Source: Achromobacter pestifer
GTDB taxonomy: Bacteria > Pseudomonadota > Gammaproteobacteria > Burkholderiales > Burkholderiaceae_B
NCBI RefSeq assembly: GCF_013267355.1
Contig: NZ_CP053985.1
Span: 5,208,001-5,272,000, forward strand
DNA length: 64,000 bases
Direction of reading: 5' to 3'
Position numbers and translations under genes: made by a program. The notes beneath the pieces were generated by a model that saw nothing but the letters and a program-made list of their open reading frames with translations, made no database searches and had not been told where the DNA came from. Numbering within the stretch: position 1 is the first letter of the stretch; every line of letters begins with the position of its first letter. Of this stretch, positions 9,910 through 18,952 are shown piece after piece.

Positions 9910-11096
9910 AGCATTCCCCTTGCGACGGCCCAGTACAGGCCGCGGTTGAACCCGTGGCGCAGCAGGCCGCCGAGCTTGGTGGGCGGCGTGGGCAGTACGT
10001 CGTGGGTGTAGTCGTACCAGAGCGGCATGCCGGCGTTCAGCCCCATCTGGGCCACCGCCTGCACCCGGCCGTCATAGGCGCTGCAAGGGCGGCCCAGCCG
10101 GATCTCGCCGGCGATGTTGTTGGCGATGACCGGCGCCTGGTTGTGGCAGGAGCCGCCCGCCTTGCTGACCGGCAGGTCGACGGTGTCGCCGATGACGTAG
10201 ACGTTTGGCAGCCCGTAGACCTGCAGCGTCTCGTGGTCGGTTGGCAGCCAGCCTTCGTCGTTCTCGGCCTGCGACACGCCCGATTCCAGCACCACGTCCA
10301 CCGCGCGTATCGGCGGCGTGGCCATGAGGATGTCGAAGGGCTGTTCGGCGCCTTCCTCCGAGTACGCGATGCGCCGCTCGGGATCCACCCGCGACAGCGT
10401 GAAGCCGCGCTGGAACTGTATGCCCTTCTGCTCGAAGATCGCGGGCAGCACTTCGCAGGTTGGCCGTTGCAGGAACAGGCAGTTGCGCAACAGTTGCGAG
10501 GTGGTCGGGTAGGTGTAGACGATTTCTATCTTGTCGCGCACCCCGCGCCGCCGCAGGTAGTCGTCCAGCATCAGCGTGGTTTCGATGGGCGCAATGCCGC
10601 ATTGGTGCGGGACGTTGGGCGTCTTGGGGAAGGTGACGCTGATGAAGACGCGTCCGCGCTCGATGCGCGACAGGCGGTCGGCCAGCTGCCTGGCCGGTGC
10701 GTACTGGTAGAAATGGTCCCCGGCTTCCTTCAGCCCTTCGATGCGCTCGGGCGAGGGCACGCAGCCCGTGGCGATGACCAGGTAGTCATAGCCGTAGCGC
10801 TTGCCGCTCTGCGTGGAGACTTCCTGGCGGTCGAAGTGGAAGCGCGTGACCTTGTCGACGCGGAACTCGATTTCGGGCCGCAGCAGGGAGCGTTCCGGCC
10901 GTTTCAGTTCTTCCTGGAAGAAGAGATTGAAGGCCACGTACATGAACGCCGGCTTGTAGTAGTGATCCGGCGTGTCCGAGAGCAGCGTGATGGAGACTTC
11001 GCCGCGCGTGATCTCGGGGTAGAGCTTTCCGGCCAGCTGATTGGCGAGCATGGTGCCGCCTACGCCGCCGCCTACGACAACAATACGCTTGTTCAT
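9906..11096 (-). CDS. FAD-dependent oxidoreductase, sulfide:quinone reductase-like
   Basis: A 396-residue flavoprotein of the SQR/type II NADH dehydrogenase superfamily. The FAD-binding G-G-G-V-G-G motif is at residues 9-14, the second dinucleotide motif appears as D-Y-L-V-I-A-T-G, and the C-terminal FAD contact as V-Y-V-I-G-D-T-V-D. Cysteines occur in H-Q-C-G-I, P-T-C-E-V-L-P and G-S-C-H-N-Q-A-P; SQR enzymes use a cysteine pair near the flavin, so sulfide or polysulfide chemistry is possible but unproven. The ATG at 11096 has an AGGTGG ribosome site. The gene is coupled to the downstream DUF1641 gene. Confidence 0.8.
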   Translation of the reverse strand: MNKRIVVVGGGVGGTMLANQLAGKLYPEITRGEVSITLLSDTPDHYYKPAFMYVAFNLFFQEELKRPERSLLRPEIEFRVDKVTRFHFDRQEVSTQSGKRYGYDYLVIATGCVPSPERIEGLKEAGDHFYQYAPARQLADRLSRIERGRVFISVTFPKTPNVPHQCGIAPIETTLMLDDYLRRRGVRDKIEIVYTYPTTSQLLRNCLFLQRPTCEVLPAIFEQKGIQFQRGFTLSRVDPERRIAYSEEGAEQPFDILMATPPIRAVDVVLESGVSQAENDEGWLPTDHETLQVYGLPNVYVIGDTVDLPVSKAGGSCHNQAPVIANNIAGEIRLGRPCSAYDGRVQAVAQMGLNAGMPLWYDYTHDVLPTPPTKLGGLLRHGFNRGLYWAVARGML

Positions 11097-11181
11097 AAAC
11101 CACCTCTTATGGAGAGATTTTGAGGGCAAGTGCAGTGCGTCTGTGTGTTTAGCAATAGTTGCAGGCGGCGTCAACCGGCGT

Positions 11182-12159
11182 TCAGTATCCCAAGTCGGCG
11201 TCGGCGCAGGTATCAGGCCGCCGGCCCTCCAACACCGTCTGCAGATTCTCCAGAGTCTGGCGGGCGATGGCCGCGGCCGGCGTGCGGGTGGCGATGTGCG
11301 GCGTGACCAGCACGTTGCGGTGACGCCAGAGCGCATGTTCGGGCGGCAAGGGCTCCTGCGGCGTCGCGTCCAGCGTGGCGTAGGCAAGCTGGCCGCTGTC
11401 CAGCGCCGCCAGCAGCGCGTCCGGATCCAGATGTTCGCCGCGGCCCGTGTTGACGACGTGGGCGCCGCGCGGCAATTGCGCGAAAGTGGCCGCGCCCAGG
11501 AAGCCGCGGGTCTCGTCCGTCAGGGGCAGCAGGCAGACCAGGGTGTCGGCCTCTGCCAGCAGCGCCGGCAGTCCGTCCGCGCCGTGATGGCCGGTGATGC
11601 CGACGGGCAGGCCGGGCTTGGGCGTGCGGCTCCAGCCCGATACGCGATAGCCCAGGGCCGAGAGCGCGCTGGCCGCGGCCAGGCCCAGCCGGCCCAGTCC
11701 CGCGATGGCGACGCGGTGCTCCGACGGCGGCACGATGGGGCTTTCGCGCCAGATGCCTTCAGCGCAATTGCGCACGTAATCGGGAAAGTGCCGGTGATGG
11801 TTGATCACGGCCCAGGCGACATAGGTGCTCATGCCCGCGGTCATGCCGGCCTCGGACACGCGGCATACCGGCACCTGGCGCGGCACGGCGGGATCGGCAT
11901 AGATATGGTCCACGCCCGCGCCTATCGACTGGATCAGGCGCAGGTTGGGCAGCGTGCCCAGCAGTCCGGCGGGGGGGAGCCAGCAGACGGCCGCGTCGAT
12001 CCGCGCCGGGTCGCCCAGGTCGTCCGCCGTGCGCCATTCGATGTCGGGCCGCAGGGCCTGGAACGCGGGCGCCAGGTAGCGCATGTCCAGCACCCGGCTC
12101 AGCAGCGCGATGCGGGGCGGCCGGTCCGCGGCCATGGCGGGGGGGAATGGCGCGCTCAT
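11182..12159 (-). CDS. 2-hydroxyacid dehydrogenase (glyoxylate/hydroxypyruvate reductase A type)
   Basis: A 325-residue NAD(P)-dependent D-2-hydroxyacid dehydrogenase resembling GhrA, which reduces glyoxylate and hydroxypyruvate. Visible features are the Rossmann motif G-L-G-R-L-G at about residues 154-159, the catalytic-arginine segment V-V-N-T-G-R-G, and the late histidine in V-T-P-H-I-A. The start codon overlaps the stop of the ABC ATPase gene by four bases, making it the last gene of the transporter operon. The operon context suggests it reduces a 2-oxo acid derived from the imported compound, possibly after the class II aldolase step. Confidence 0.85.
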   Translation of the reverse strand: MSAPFPPAMAADRPPRIALLSRVLDMRYLAPAFQALRPDIEWRTADDLGDPARIDAAVCWLPPAGLLGTLPNLRLIQSIGAGVDHIYADPAVPRQVPVCRVSEAGMTAGMSTYVAWAVINHHRHFPDYVRNCAEGIWRESPIVPPSEHRVAIAGLGRLGLAAASALSALGYRVSGWSRTPKPGLPVGITGHHGADGLPALLAEADTLVCLLPLTDETRGFLGAATFAQLPRGAHVVNTGRGEHLDPDALLAALDSGQLAYATLDATPQEPLPPEHALWRHRNVLVTPHIATRTPAAAIARQTLENLQTVLEGRRPDTCADADLGY

Positions 12160-13802
12160 GCCGCGACCTCCAATCGAGTGATGCCGGTCAACCGCGCCCG
12201 CCCGGACACGATGCTGGCGAAGTCCGGCACGGCCTGCACCAATTCGCGCGTGTAGGCCTGGCTGGGGCTGCGGATGACCTCGGCTGCGGGGCCGCATTCG
12301 ATGATGCGGCCCTGCTGCATGACGGCGATGCGGTCGCACATCTGCGCCGCCACGCGCAGGTCGTGGGTCACGAACAGCATGCTCAGCTGGAACTGCCGGC
12401 GCACGCTGGCGAACAGCTCCAGCACCTGGGCCTGCACCGACACGTCCAGCGCGGAGACGGGTTCGTCCGCCACGATCAGTTCGGGTTCCGAAGCCAGCGC
12501 GCGCGCGATGCCGATGCGCTGGCGCTGGCCGCCGGAAAATTCATGTGGATAGCGGTGGGCGGCATCCGGATTCAGGCCGACCAGTTGCAGCAGTTCGGCC
12601 GCGCGCTCGCGGGCGCGCGGCAGTGCCACGCCTTGCGCCAGCGGCCCGGCCATGATCGAGCGGCCCACGGTGTGGCGCGGATTGAGCGAGGCCTGCGGGT
12701 CCTGGAAGACCATCTGCACGCGGCCCGGCGCCGGCCGTGCGCCGCGCGTCTGGCCGTTGAAGAGGATCTCCCCGCCGTCCTGCGCCAGCAGGCCGGCGAT
12801 GCAGCGGCCCAGGGTGGATTTGCCGGAGCCGGATTCGCCCACCAGGCCCAGCACCTCGCCGCGCTGCAGGGTGAAGCTGATACCGCGCATGGCCGCGGTT
12901 TCGCGGCCGCGCCGCAACAACCCGCCGCCGGATACATAGGTCTTGCGCAGGTCGCGCACGTCCAGCAGCACGGGCTGCGGCTCGGCTGCGGCGCCGGTCG
13001 CCGGCACGCCGTGCGGAATGGCGGCGATCAGCTTGCGGGTGTAGCCGTGTTGCGGGTTGCCCAGGACGTCGGCGGCGTCGCCGGCCTCCACGATCTCGCC
13101 CGTCTGCATGACGGCAACCCGGTCCGCGATCTGCGACACCACGCCGAAGTCGTGGGTGATGAACAGCACTGCCGTGCCTTGCCTGGCCTGCAGGTCGCGG
13201 ATCAGTTCCAGGATCTGCGCCTGGGTGGTGACGTCCAGCGCGGTGGTTGGCTCGTCGGCGATCAGCAGGGCGGGCTCCAGCATCAGCGCGCAGGCGATCA
13301 TGACGCGCTGGCGCTGTCCGCCCGACAGCCGCCCGGGGTAGCTGGCGGCGATGCCTGCGGGATCGGGCAGGCGCACGTCGCGCAGCGCCGCGAGGATGCG
13401 GGCGCGTTTCTCGGCGGGCGCGAGCGTCAGGTGCGCGTCCAGCGCTTCCTCCAGCTGCTCGCCGATGCGCATGACCGGATTGAGCGCCGACATCGGGTCC
13501 TGGAAGATCATGCCGATGCGGTTGCCGCGCAGCGTGCGCCATTGCGGTTCCTGCAGAGCCAGCAGGTCCTGGCCCTGGAAGGCGATGCTGCCGGCCACGG
13601 GCGCCACCAGCGGCTGCGGCAGCAGGCCCATGACCGCATTGGCGATCATGGATTTGCCCGAGCCGCTCTCGCCCACGATGCACAGCGTTTCGCCGGCCGC
13701 GACGGACAGGCTGGCTTCCTTGACGGCCAGGGCGCGGTCGGCGCCGGCGGGCAGCCGGATGCTCAGGCCGCGGATGTCCAGCAATGGGGGGGTGGGCGTC
13801 AT
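12156..13802 (-). CDS. dipeptide/oligopeptide-type ABC transporter, fused ATPase
   Basis: A 548-residue protein with two complete ABC ATPase domains in tandem, equivalent to DppD plus DppF (GsiA-like). Each half has Walker A (G-E-S-G-S-G-K-S), signature (L-S-G-G-Q-R-Q-R and F-S-G-G-Q-R-Q-R) and Walker B followed by D-E-P. It drives the two permeases encoded next, with which it shares four-base overlaps at both ends. The ATG at 13802 was chosen from that ATGA overlap; the frame is open much further but shadows the permease. Confidence 0.93.
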   Translation of the reverse strand: MTPTPPLLDIRGLSIRLPAGADRALAVKEASLSVAAGETLCIVGESGSGKSMIANAVMGLLPQPLVAPVAGSIAFQGQDLLALQEPQWRTLRGNRIGMIFQDPMSALNPVMRIGEQLEEALDAHLTLAPAEKRARILAALRDVRLPDPAGIAASYPGRLSGGQRQRVMIACALMLEPALLIADEPTTALDVTTQAQILELIRDLQARQGTAVLFITHDFGVVSQIADRVAVMQTGEIVEAGDAADVLGNPQHGYTRKLIAAIPHGVPATGAAAEPQPVLLDVRDLRKTYVSGGGLLRRGRETAAMRGISFTLQRGEVLGLVGESGSGKSTLGRCIAGLLAQDGGEILFNGQTRGARPAPGRVQMVFQDPQASLNPRHTVGRSIMAGPLAQGVALPRARERAAELLQLVGLNPDAAHRYPHEFSGGQRQRIGIARALASEPELIVADEPVSALDVSVQAQVLELFASVRRQFQLSMLFVTHDLRVAAQMCDRIAVMQQGRIIECGPAAEVIRSPSQAYTRELVQAVPDFASIVSGRARLTGITRLEVAA

Positions 13803-14644
13803 GCGCGGCTCCTTGCGTCCAGGCGGGTGTTCAGGCCGTCGCTCAAGCCTTCGCCCACCAGGTTCAGGGCCAGCACGGTCAGCAGGATGGCCACGCCAGG
13901 GAACAGGCTGATCCACCAGGCCTGGCGCAAGGCGGTGCGGGCCGCGCCTATCATGTAGCCCCAGCTCATGACGTTGGGATCGCCCAGGCCCATGAAGCTC
14001 AGGCTGGATTCCAGCAGAATGGCGGTGGCCACCATGAGCGAGCCCATGACCACGATGGGCGCGGCGGCGTTGGGCAGGATCTGGGTGACGATGATGCGCA
14101 GATTGGATTCGCCCGCCAGATGCGCCGCGTGCACGAAGTCGCGGTGGCGCAGCGTCAGGAATTCGCCGCGCACCAGGCGCGCCACCGGCGGCCACGAGAC
14201 CAGCGCGATGGCGGTGACGATGGAACCCACCGAGGGCTGGAAGATCGCCACCAGCACGATGGCCAGCGCAAAGCTGGGGATGGCCTGGAACAGTTCGGTA
14301 AAGCGCATCAGGCCGCTGTCGATCCAGCCGCCGTAGTAGCCGGCCAGGGCGCCCACCGACACGCCGATCAACAGGCCGGCCAGCGTGGAGATCAGGCCGA
14401 TCAGCAACGACACGCGCGCGCCGTAAGCCAGACCGGAGCCGATGTCGCGGCCCATGGTGTCGGTGCCGAAGGGCAGGCTGGCCATGTCCAGCGGCGGCAG
14501 AAAGGGGCGCTGCACCATGGCCCAGGGATCGTGCGCCGCGATCAGCGGCGCGGCCAGCGCCAGCAGCAGCACCGCGGCCATCACGGCCAGGCCGGCCAGG
14601 GCGCCTTTGTTGCGGCGAAAGCGCCGCCAGAATCCGTTGTTCAT
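13799..14644 (-). CDS. ABC transporter permease, DppC type
   Basis: A 281-residue inner-membrane subunit. It has an N-terminal anchor (about 14-36), the short periplasmic stretch with F-G-T-D-T-M-G-R-D typical of DppC/OppC, and about five further spans; the EAA loop is recognisable in the segment A-A-H-L-A-G-E-S-N-L-R-I-I. It pairs with the DppB-type permease upstream. The start overlaps that gene's stop by four bases. Confidence 0.92.
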   Translation of the reverse strand: MNNGFWRRFRRNKGALAGLAVMAAVLLLALAAPLIAAHDPWAMVQRPFLPPLDMASLPFGTDTMGRDIGSGLAYGARVSLLIGLISTLAGLLIGVSVGALAGYYGGWIDSGLMRFTELFQAIPSFALAIVLVAIFQPSVGSIVTAIALVSWPPVARLVRGEFLTLRHRDFVHAAHLAGESNLRIIVTQILPNAAAPIVVMGSLMVATAILLESSLSFMGLGDPNVMSWGYMIGAARTALRQAWWISLFPGVAILLTVLALNLVGEGLSDGLNTRLDARSRA

Positions 14645-15615
14645 TGCAGTTCTATCCTCGGGTCGGCCAACGTGTAGAGCAGGTCGGTGACGATGTTGAA
14701 CGCCACGGCGAGTGCGGCAGTGATCAGGAAGGTGCCCAGCAGCAGGTTGTAGTCGCGCTGCACCAGCGCATCGAACATCAGGCGGCCGATGCCGGGCCAG
14801 GCGAACACGGTTTCGATCAGCACCGTGCCGCCCACCATGGAGCCGGCCTGGATGCCGGCCAGGGTGATGACGGGCAGCAGCGCGTTGCGCAGGATGTGGT
14901 GGCGCTGGATGCGGCGCGGCGACAGGCCCTTGGCGCGCGCGGTCTTGATGAAGTCCATCTGCGCCACTTCCAGCATGGACGTGCGGGTCATGCGCGCATA
15001 GACCGCCATGTAGAAGAGCGCCAGCGTGGCGGCGGGCAGCGCCAGGTGGCGCGCGATGTCCACCGCCCGCGCCAGGCCCGAGTAGCCCGCGCCCACGGTC
15101 TCGAAGCCGAAGCCCGGCAGCCATTCCAGCTTCACGGAAAACAGCAGTACCGCCATCAGCGCCAGCCAGAACAGCGGCGTGGCGTAGAACAGCATGGACA
15201 GCGTGCTGACCAGGCTGTCCAGCCAGGTCCCGGCGCGCGCGCTGGTCCACGCGCCCAGCGCCACCCCCGCGGTCAGCGAGATGACGAAGGCCGTCATGGT
15301 CAGCAGCAGCGTGGCTGGCAGGCGCTCGGCGATCAGGCTCATCACCGGCCGCTGCTGACGGTAGGAGTCGCCCAGATCCAGCCGCGCGGCGTGGCCCAGG
15401 TAGTTCGCCAGCTGCTGGGGCAGGGGCTGGTCGAGCCCGAAGCGCTCGCGCAGTTGCGCCATGAAGACCTCGTCGGCCGCCCCGGCTTCGCCCGCCATGA
15501 CGGTGGCGGGATCGCCGGGCGCGGCGCGGATGAGCAGGAAATTGATGACCGCGATCAAGGCCAGCACCAGCAGGCCCTGGACCACGCGGCGCATCAGGTA
15601 GGCGAGTTTCTTCAT
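14641..15615 (-). CDS. ABC transporter permease, DppB type
   Basis: A 324-residue inner-membrane subunit with the DppB/OppB plan: an N-terminal membrane span (about 10-30), the L-I-R-A-A-P-G-D-P motif just after it, and a permease core with the EAA loop A-R-A-K-G-L-S-P-R-R-I. Such permeases import di- or oligopeptides, nickel, or other small solutes depending on the binding protein. It is 28 bases downstream of the binding-protein gene. Confidence 0.92.
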   Translation of the reverse strand: MKKLAYLMRRVVQGLLVLALIAVINFLLIRAAPGDPATVMAGEAGAADEVFMAQLRERFGLDQPLPQQLANYLGHAARLDLGDSYRQQRPVMSLIAERLPATLLLTMTAFVISLTAGVALGAWTSARAGTWLDSLVSTLSMLFYATPLFWLALMAVLLFSVKLEWLPGFGFETVGAGYSGLARAVDIARHLALPAATLALFYMAVYARMTRTSMLEVAQMDFIKTARAKGLSPRRIQRHHILRNALLPVITLAGIQAGSMVGGTVLIETVFAWPGIGRLMFDALVQRDYNLLLGTFLITAALAVAFNIVTDLLYTLADPRIELQ

Positions 15616-15643
15616 GGCGTTCCCCCTGTGCGTATGGCCGCGT

Positions 15644-17209
15644 TCAGGCCAGCGTGGCGCGCGCCAGGCTGTCGTTCAAGCCTATGCCTGAATTGATCAG
15701 GTTCTTGATGTTGTTGCGGTACAGGGTGGGGAACTGCAGTTCCAGCAGCCAGGCCACCGGCACCTCGTCCACCAGCACGCGCTGCACCTCCTCGTACAGG
15801 CGGCGGCGGGCTTCCGGGTCGGCTTCGCGCGAGCCGCGTTCGAACAGCTCGTCCACCTTGGGATTGCTGTAGCCCTCGACGTTGTTCCAGGGCGAACCCT
15901 TGGCGATGGTCGAGGTGAGGTAGTTGCGCGCGACGCCCAGCGCGGCATCGCCGTACTGGTAGAGATAGCAGAAGGCGATGTCGTAATCCCAGTTGGCGGT
16001 CTTTTCGCTCCAGCCGGCCACGTCGGTGGCGGTCATTTCCAGCTTGATGCCGGCTTCGGCCAGGTTCTGGCGCGCGATCTCGGCAAAACGCTGCCAGGTT
16101 TCGCCATAGGGCAGCGGCAGCAAGCGCAGGGTCTGGCCCTTGTAGCCGGCTTCCTTGAGCAGTTGTCTGGCGCGGGCCAGGTCGCGCGGATACTTGGTCA
16201 CCTCGTCGGTGTGGTAACGCACGGTGCTGTTGAACGGGCCGGTGGCCACCTTGCCGAAGCCGTACCAGGCCACGTTGCGCATGGCCTCGCGGTCCAGCGC
16301 GTACATGATGGCGCGGCGCACCCGCACGTCGGCCAGCACCGGGTTGCGGTTGTTCAGCCACATGAAGGAGTGGGGACCGAAAAACTCCCAGCCCTTGGTG
16401 GTGATCTCCACATTGGGCAGGCCCTTCAGGCGCGCGATGTCGAAGTATTCGACGGTGCCGCCGGGCAGCACGTCCAGCTTGCCGGATTCGAATGCCGCCG
16501 AGCGCGAGGCCGCGTCGGGAATCACATGGAAGTACAGCGTCTCCACGTTGGGCACGGCGGGCTCGTGGTACTGCTCGTTGCGCACCAGCTGGATGTATGA
16601 GCCGCGGCGCCATTCCTTGAACTTGTAGGGGCCGGTGCCGATGGGCGTGTTGTTGGCCGGGTTGGCCTGGAAGTCCGTGCCTTCGTAGATGTGGCGCGGC
16701 ACCATGGGCATGGTGCCGACCTCGAACAGTCCCAGGAAGGGGGCGAAAGGGCGCGGCAGGCGGAATTCCACCGTGTGCTCGTCCAGCGCCTTGATGCTCT
16801 CCACGAAGGCCAGGCCGGCGCGCAGGCGCGCATGGGTCTTGCGTAGGAACTGGTCGACGCTGAACACCACGTCGTGCGCGTTGAAGGGCTTGCCGTCATG
16901 CCACAGCACGCCTTGCTTGAGCTTGAAGGTGTACACGGTGGCCGTGTCGTTCACGGTCCAGGAGGCCGCCAGGCCGGGCATGGGCTCCAGCTTTTCGTCG
17001 TAGCGCAGCAGGCCTTCGTAGATGTTGCCGCCGATCATCTGGGTGGGGCCGTTCTGGATGATGCCCAGCATGAGGCCGGACGGTTCCGGCTGCACGGCGA
17101 TGTTCAGCACGCCGTTGCGGGCGGCTGCGGCCCACGCGGGCAGGGCGGCGCTGCCGCTCCACCATCCAGCGGTTGCGGCGCTGGCGATCAGAAAGTCGCG
17201 ACGATTCAT
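15644..17209 (-). CDS. extracellular solute-binding protein family 5
   Basis: A 521-residue periplasmic binding protein for the adjacent peptide-type ABC transporter. The N-terminus M-N-R-R-D-F-L-I-A-S is a twin-arginine-like signal with a hydrophobic stretch ending near A-W-A-A at about 28. The mature protein has the SBP-5 signatures: I-G-G-N-I-Y-E-G-L-L-R-Y-D, W-H-D-G-K-P-F-N-A-H-D-V and I-G-T-G-P-Y-K-F. AGGAGA precedes the ATG at 17209. The ligand is unknown; the class II aldolase and hydroxyacid dehydrogenase in the operon hint at a sugar-acid- or amino-acid-derived compound rather than a plain peptide. Confidence 0.9.
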   Translation of the reverse strand: MNRRDFLIASAATAGWWSGSAALPAWAAAARNGVLNIAVQPEPSGLMLGIIQNGPTQMIGGNIYEGLLRYDEKLEPMPGLAASWTVNDTATVYTFKLKQGVLWHDGKPFNAHDVVFSVDQFLRKTHARLRAGLAFVESIKALDEHTVEFRLPRPFAPFLGLFEVGTMPMVPRHIYEGTDFQANPANNTPIGTGPYKFKEWRRGSYIQLVRNEQYHEPAVPNVETLYFHVIPDAASRSAAFESGKLDVLPGGTVEYFDIARLKGLPNVEITTKGWEFFGPHSFMWLNNRNPVLADVRVRRAIMYALDREAMRNVAWYGFGKVATGPFNSTVRYHTDEVTKYPRDLARARQLLKEAGYKGQTLRLLPLPYGETWQRFAEIARQNLAEAGIKLEMTATDVAGWSEKTANWDYDIAFCYLYQYGDAALGVARNYLTSTIAKGSPWNNVEGYSNPKVDELFERGSREADPEARRRLYEEVQRVLVDEVPVAWLLELQFPTLYRNNIKNLINSGIGLNDSLARATLA

Positions 17210-17262
17210 GAGGTTCTCCTGGAGTCGGGGGACGAAGCGGCAGATGGAGCGGCGCGCGCGGT

Positions 17263-18054
17263 TCAGGCGCGCGGCGCGGCGGGGGCGCTGGACGAGGGAG
17301 TCACCAGCTTGAGCAGCGCGCGCCATTCGCGTTCGCTGGGATCGGTGGAGCCGGGCAGGCGGTTGGTGTCGCCGCTGGCGTATTGCCGCGCGGTCTTCTC
17401 GCTGACCTGCGGACTGACCGGGTAGGTCGCCTGGCCGGTCGCCTGGATCGCCAGCTGGACGCGGCAGGCGCGGTCCAGGTTGAGCATGAGGATGAAGGCC
17501 TCGGCGACCGTGGCGCCGAGGGTGAGCAGGCCGTGGTTGCGCAGGATCATGGCCTTGTGCCGGCCCAGGTCGGCGACCAGGCGCTCGCGTTCCTCCAGGT
17601 CCAGCGCGATGCCCTCGTACTCGTGGTAGGCGACCCGGTTGTAGAACTGCAGCGCCCATTGGTTCACCGGCTGCAGGCCGCAGGCGAGCGAGGACACGGC
17701 CACGCCCGCGACGGTGTGGGTGTGCAGCACGCAACCCGCGTCGGCGCGTCCCATGTGCACGGCGCTGTGGATGGTGAAGCCGGCCGGGTTCACGTCATGG
17801 GGGGTGGGCGCGACGGCGGTGCCGTCCATGCCGACCTTGACCAGGGAGTCCGCGCTGATGTCGCGGAACAGGTGGCCGTAGGGATTGATCAGGAACGCGT
17901 CTTCCTCGCCCGGCACGCGCGCCGAGATGTGGGTGTAGATGCTGTCGTCCATGCCGAAGTGGGCGGTCAGGCGATAGCACGCGGCGAGATCCTGGCGGGT
18001 CTGCCACTCCGCCGCACTCATGGACTGCGGCGCGGTGTCTAGGGAAGTGACCAT
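17263..18054 (-). CDS. class II aldolase/adducin family protein
   Basis: A 263-residue protein of the class II (zinc) aldolase fold. The zinc histidines are present in V-L-H-T-H-T-V-A-G and in the later R-N-H-G-L-L-T-L-G. Family members include fuculose-phosphate aldolase, ribulose-phosphate epimerase and several decarboxylases, so the reaction here is uncertain. It is the first gene of the minus-strand operon that continues with the ABC transporter and ends with the hydroxyacid dehydrogenase, and is read away from the GntR gene. Confidence 0.88.
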   Translation of the reverse strand: MVTSLDTAPQSMSAAEWQTRQDLAACYRLTAHFGMDDSIYTHISARVPGEEDAFLINPYGHLFRDISADSLVKVGMDGTAVAPTPHDVNPAGFTIHSAVHMGRADAGCVLHTHTVAGVAVSSLACGLQPVNQWALQFYNRVAYHEYEGIALDLEERERLVADLGRHKAMILRNHGLLTLGATVAEAFILMLNLDRACRVQLAIQATGQATYPVSPQVSEKTARQYASGDTNRLPGSTDPSEREWRALLKLVTPSSSAPAAPRA

Positions 18055-18120
18055 ACATGCGTCCTTGGTGAGTTCGGCCGCGGTGGCGGGCCGGATGCGA
18101 AGGATTATGCGTCGATAGTC

Positions 18121-18134
18121 AACTGTCGACAGTT
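18121..18134. promoter_or_regulatory. perfect palindrome, likely GntR operator
   Basis: AACTGTCGACAGTT is a perfect 14-base palindrome in the 172-base gap between the divergent class II aldolase and GntR genes. Its position and symmetry fit an operator for the neighbouring FCD-type GntR regulator, controlling both directions. Confidence 0.65.
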
Positions 18135-18226
18135 AGCAGTAATACTGATATGCTGGGCGAAAATGGGGTGCTATATAGCTGACGCCTTGCCGCATTTCCC
18201 TACCCCAGACCGAGACAGAACCCGCC

Positions 18227-18952
18227 ATGCCCGAAACTCCGGACGCCGCCAGCCCCTTCGAATCCATCAATGTTCCCGACCTGGTCGGCGTGGTCGAGGA
18301 CCGGCTCACCCAGGCCATCGTGCAGGGCCGCCTGCCGCCCGGCAGCCGCGTGGTCGAAGCGGAGATCGCGCGGCAGATGGCGATCAGCCGCGCGCCCGTG
18401 CGCGAGGCCTCGCGACGCCTGGAGCGCCAGGGCATCCTGGTGTCCAAGCCGCGCCGCGGTTTTTTCGTGCGCGATATGTCGGTGCGCGAGGTCGACGACC
18501 TGTTCCAGGTCCGCCTGAGCCTGGAGCTGACCGCGGTGGCGGCGGCCTGCCAGCATGCGGACGCCGCTGGCCTGGCGCGCCTGAAGGAGTTGCTGGCGCT
18601 GATGATCGCCGAGGCCGCCGACGCCCCGCAGCACCGCCGCATCGAACTGGACCTGAGCTTCCATACCCTGATCTGCGAACTCTCGGGCAACGCCTATCTG
18701 CTGCGCCTGTTCTCCAGCACCCAGACCGAGATGCGCATGATCATTTCGCTGATCGACGACGTCTACCAGGATCCGGAGATGGTGGCGGCCACCCACCAGC
18801 CCATCCTGGACGCCCTGGCGCGGCGCGATGCCGAGGCCGCCCAGGCCTGCATGAAAGTCCATCTGGACGATGCCTGGCAGCACGTCCGCAATCTGTTCGT
18901 CTCGCAGCACGGCGGGGCGGGCGATAAGCCCAGGGGCACGGCAAAACCATGA
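18227..18952 (+). CDS. GntR family regulator (FCD subfamily)
   Basis: A 241-residue regulator with an N-terminal winged HTH (about 18-85; A-R-Q-M-A-I-S-R-A-P-V-R-E-A-S-R-R-L) and a C-terminal FCD domain whose metal or ligand-binding residues lie in the D-L-S-F-H-T-L-I and T-H-Q-P-I-L-D-A-L-A-R-R-D segments. FCD regulators usually respond to small organic acids. It likely controls the divergent transporter operon and its own transcript, which continues into the deacetylase gene through a four-base ATGA overlap. Confidence 0.9.
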   Translation: MPETPDAASPFESINVPDLVGVVEDRLTQAIVQGRLPPGSRVVEAEIARQMAISRAPVREASRRLERQGILVSKPRRGFFVRDMSVREVDDLFQVRLSLELTAVAAACQHADAAGLARLKELLALMIAEAADAPQHRRIELDLSFHTLICELSGNAYLLRLFSSTQTEMRMIISLIDDVYQDPEMVAATHQPILDALARRDAEAAQACMKVHLDDAWQHVRNLFVSQHGGAGDKPRGTAKP

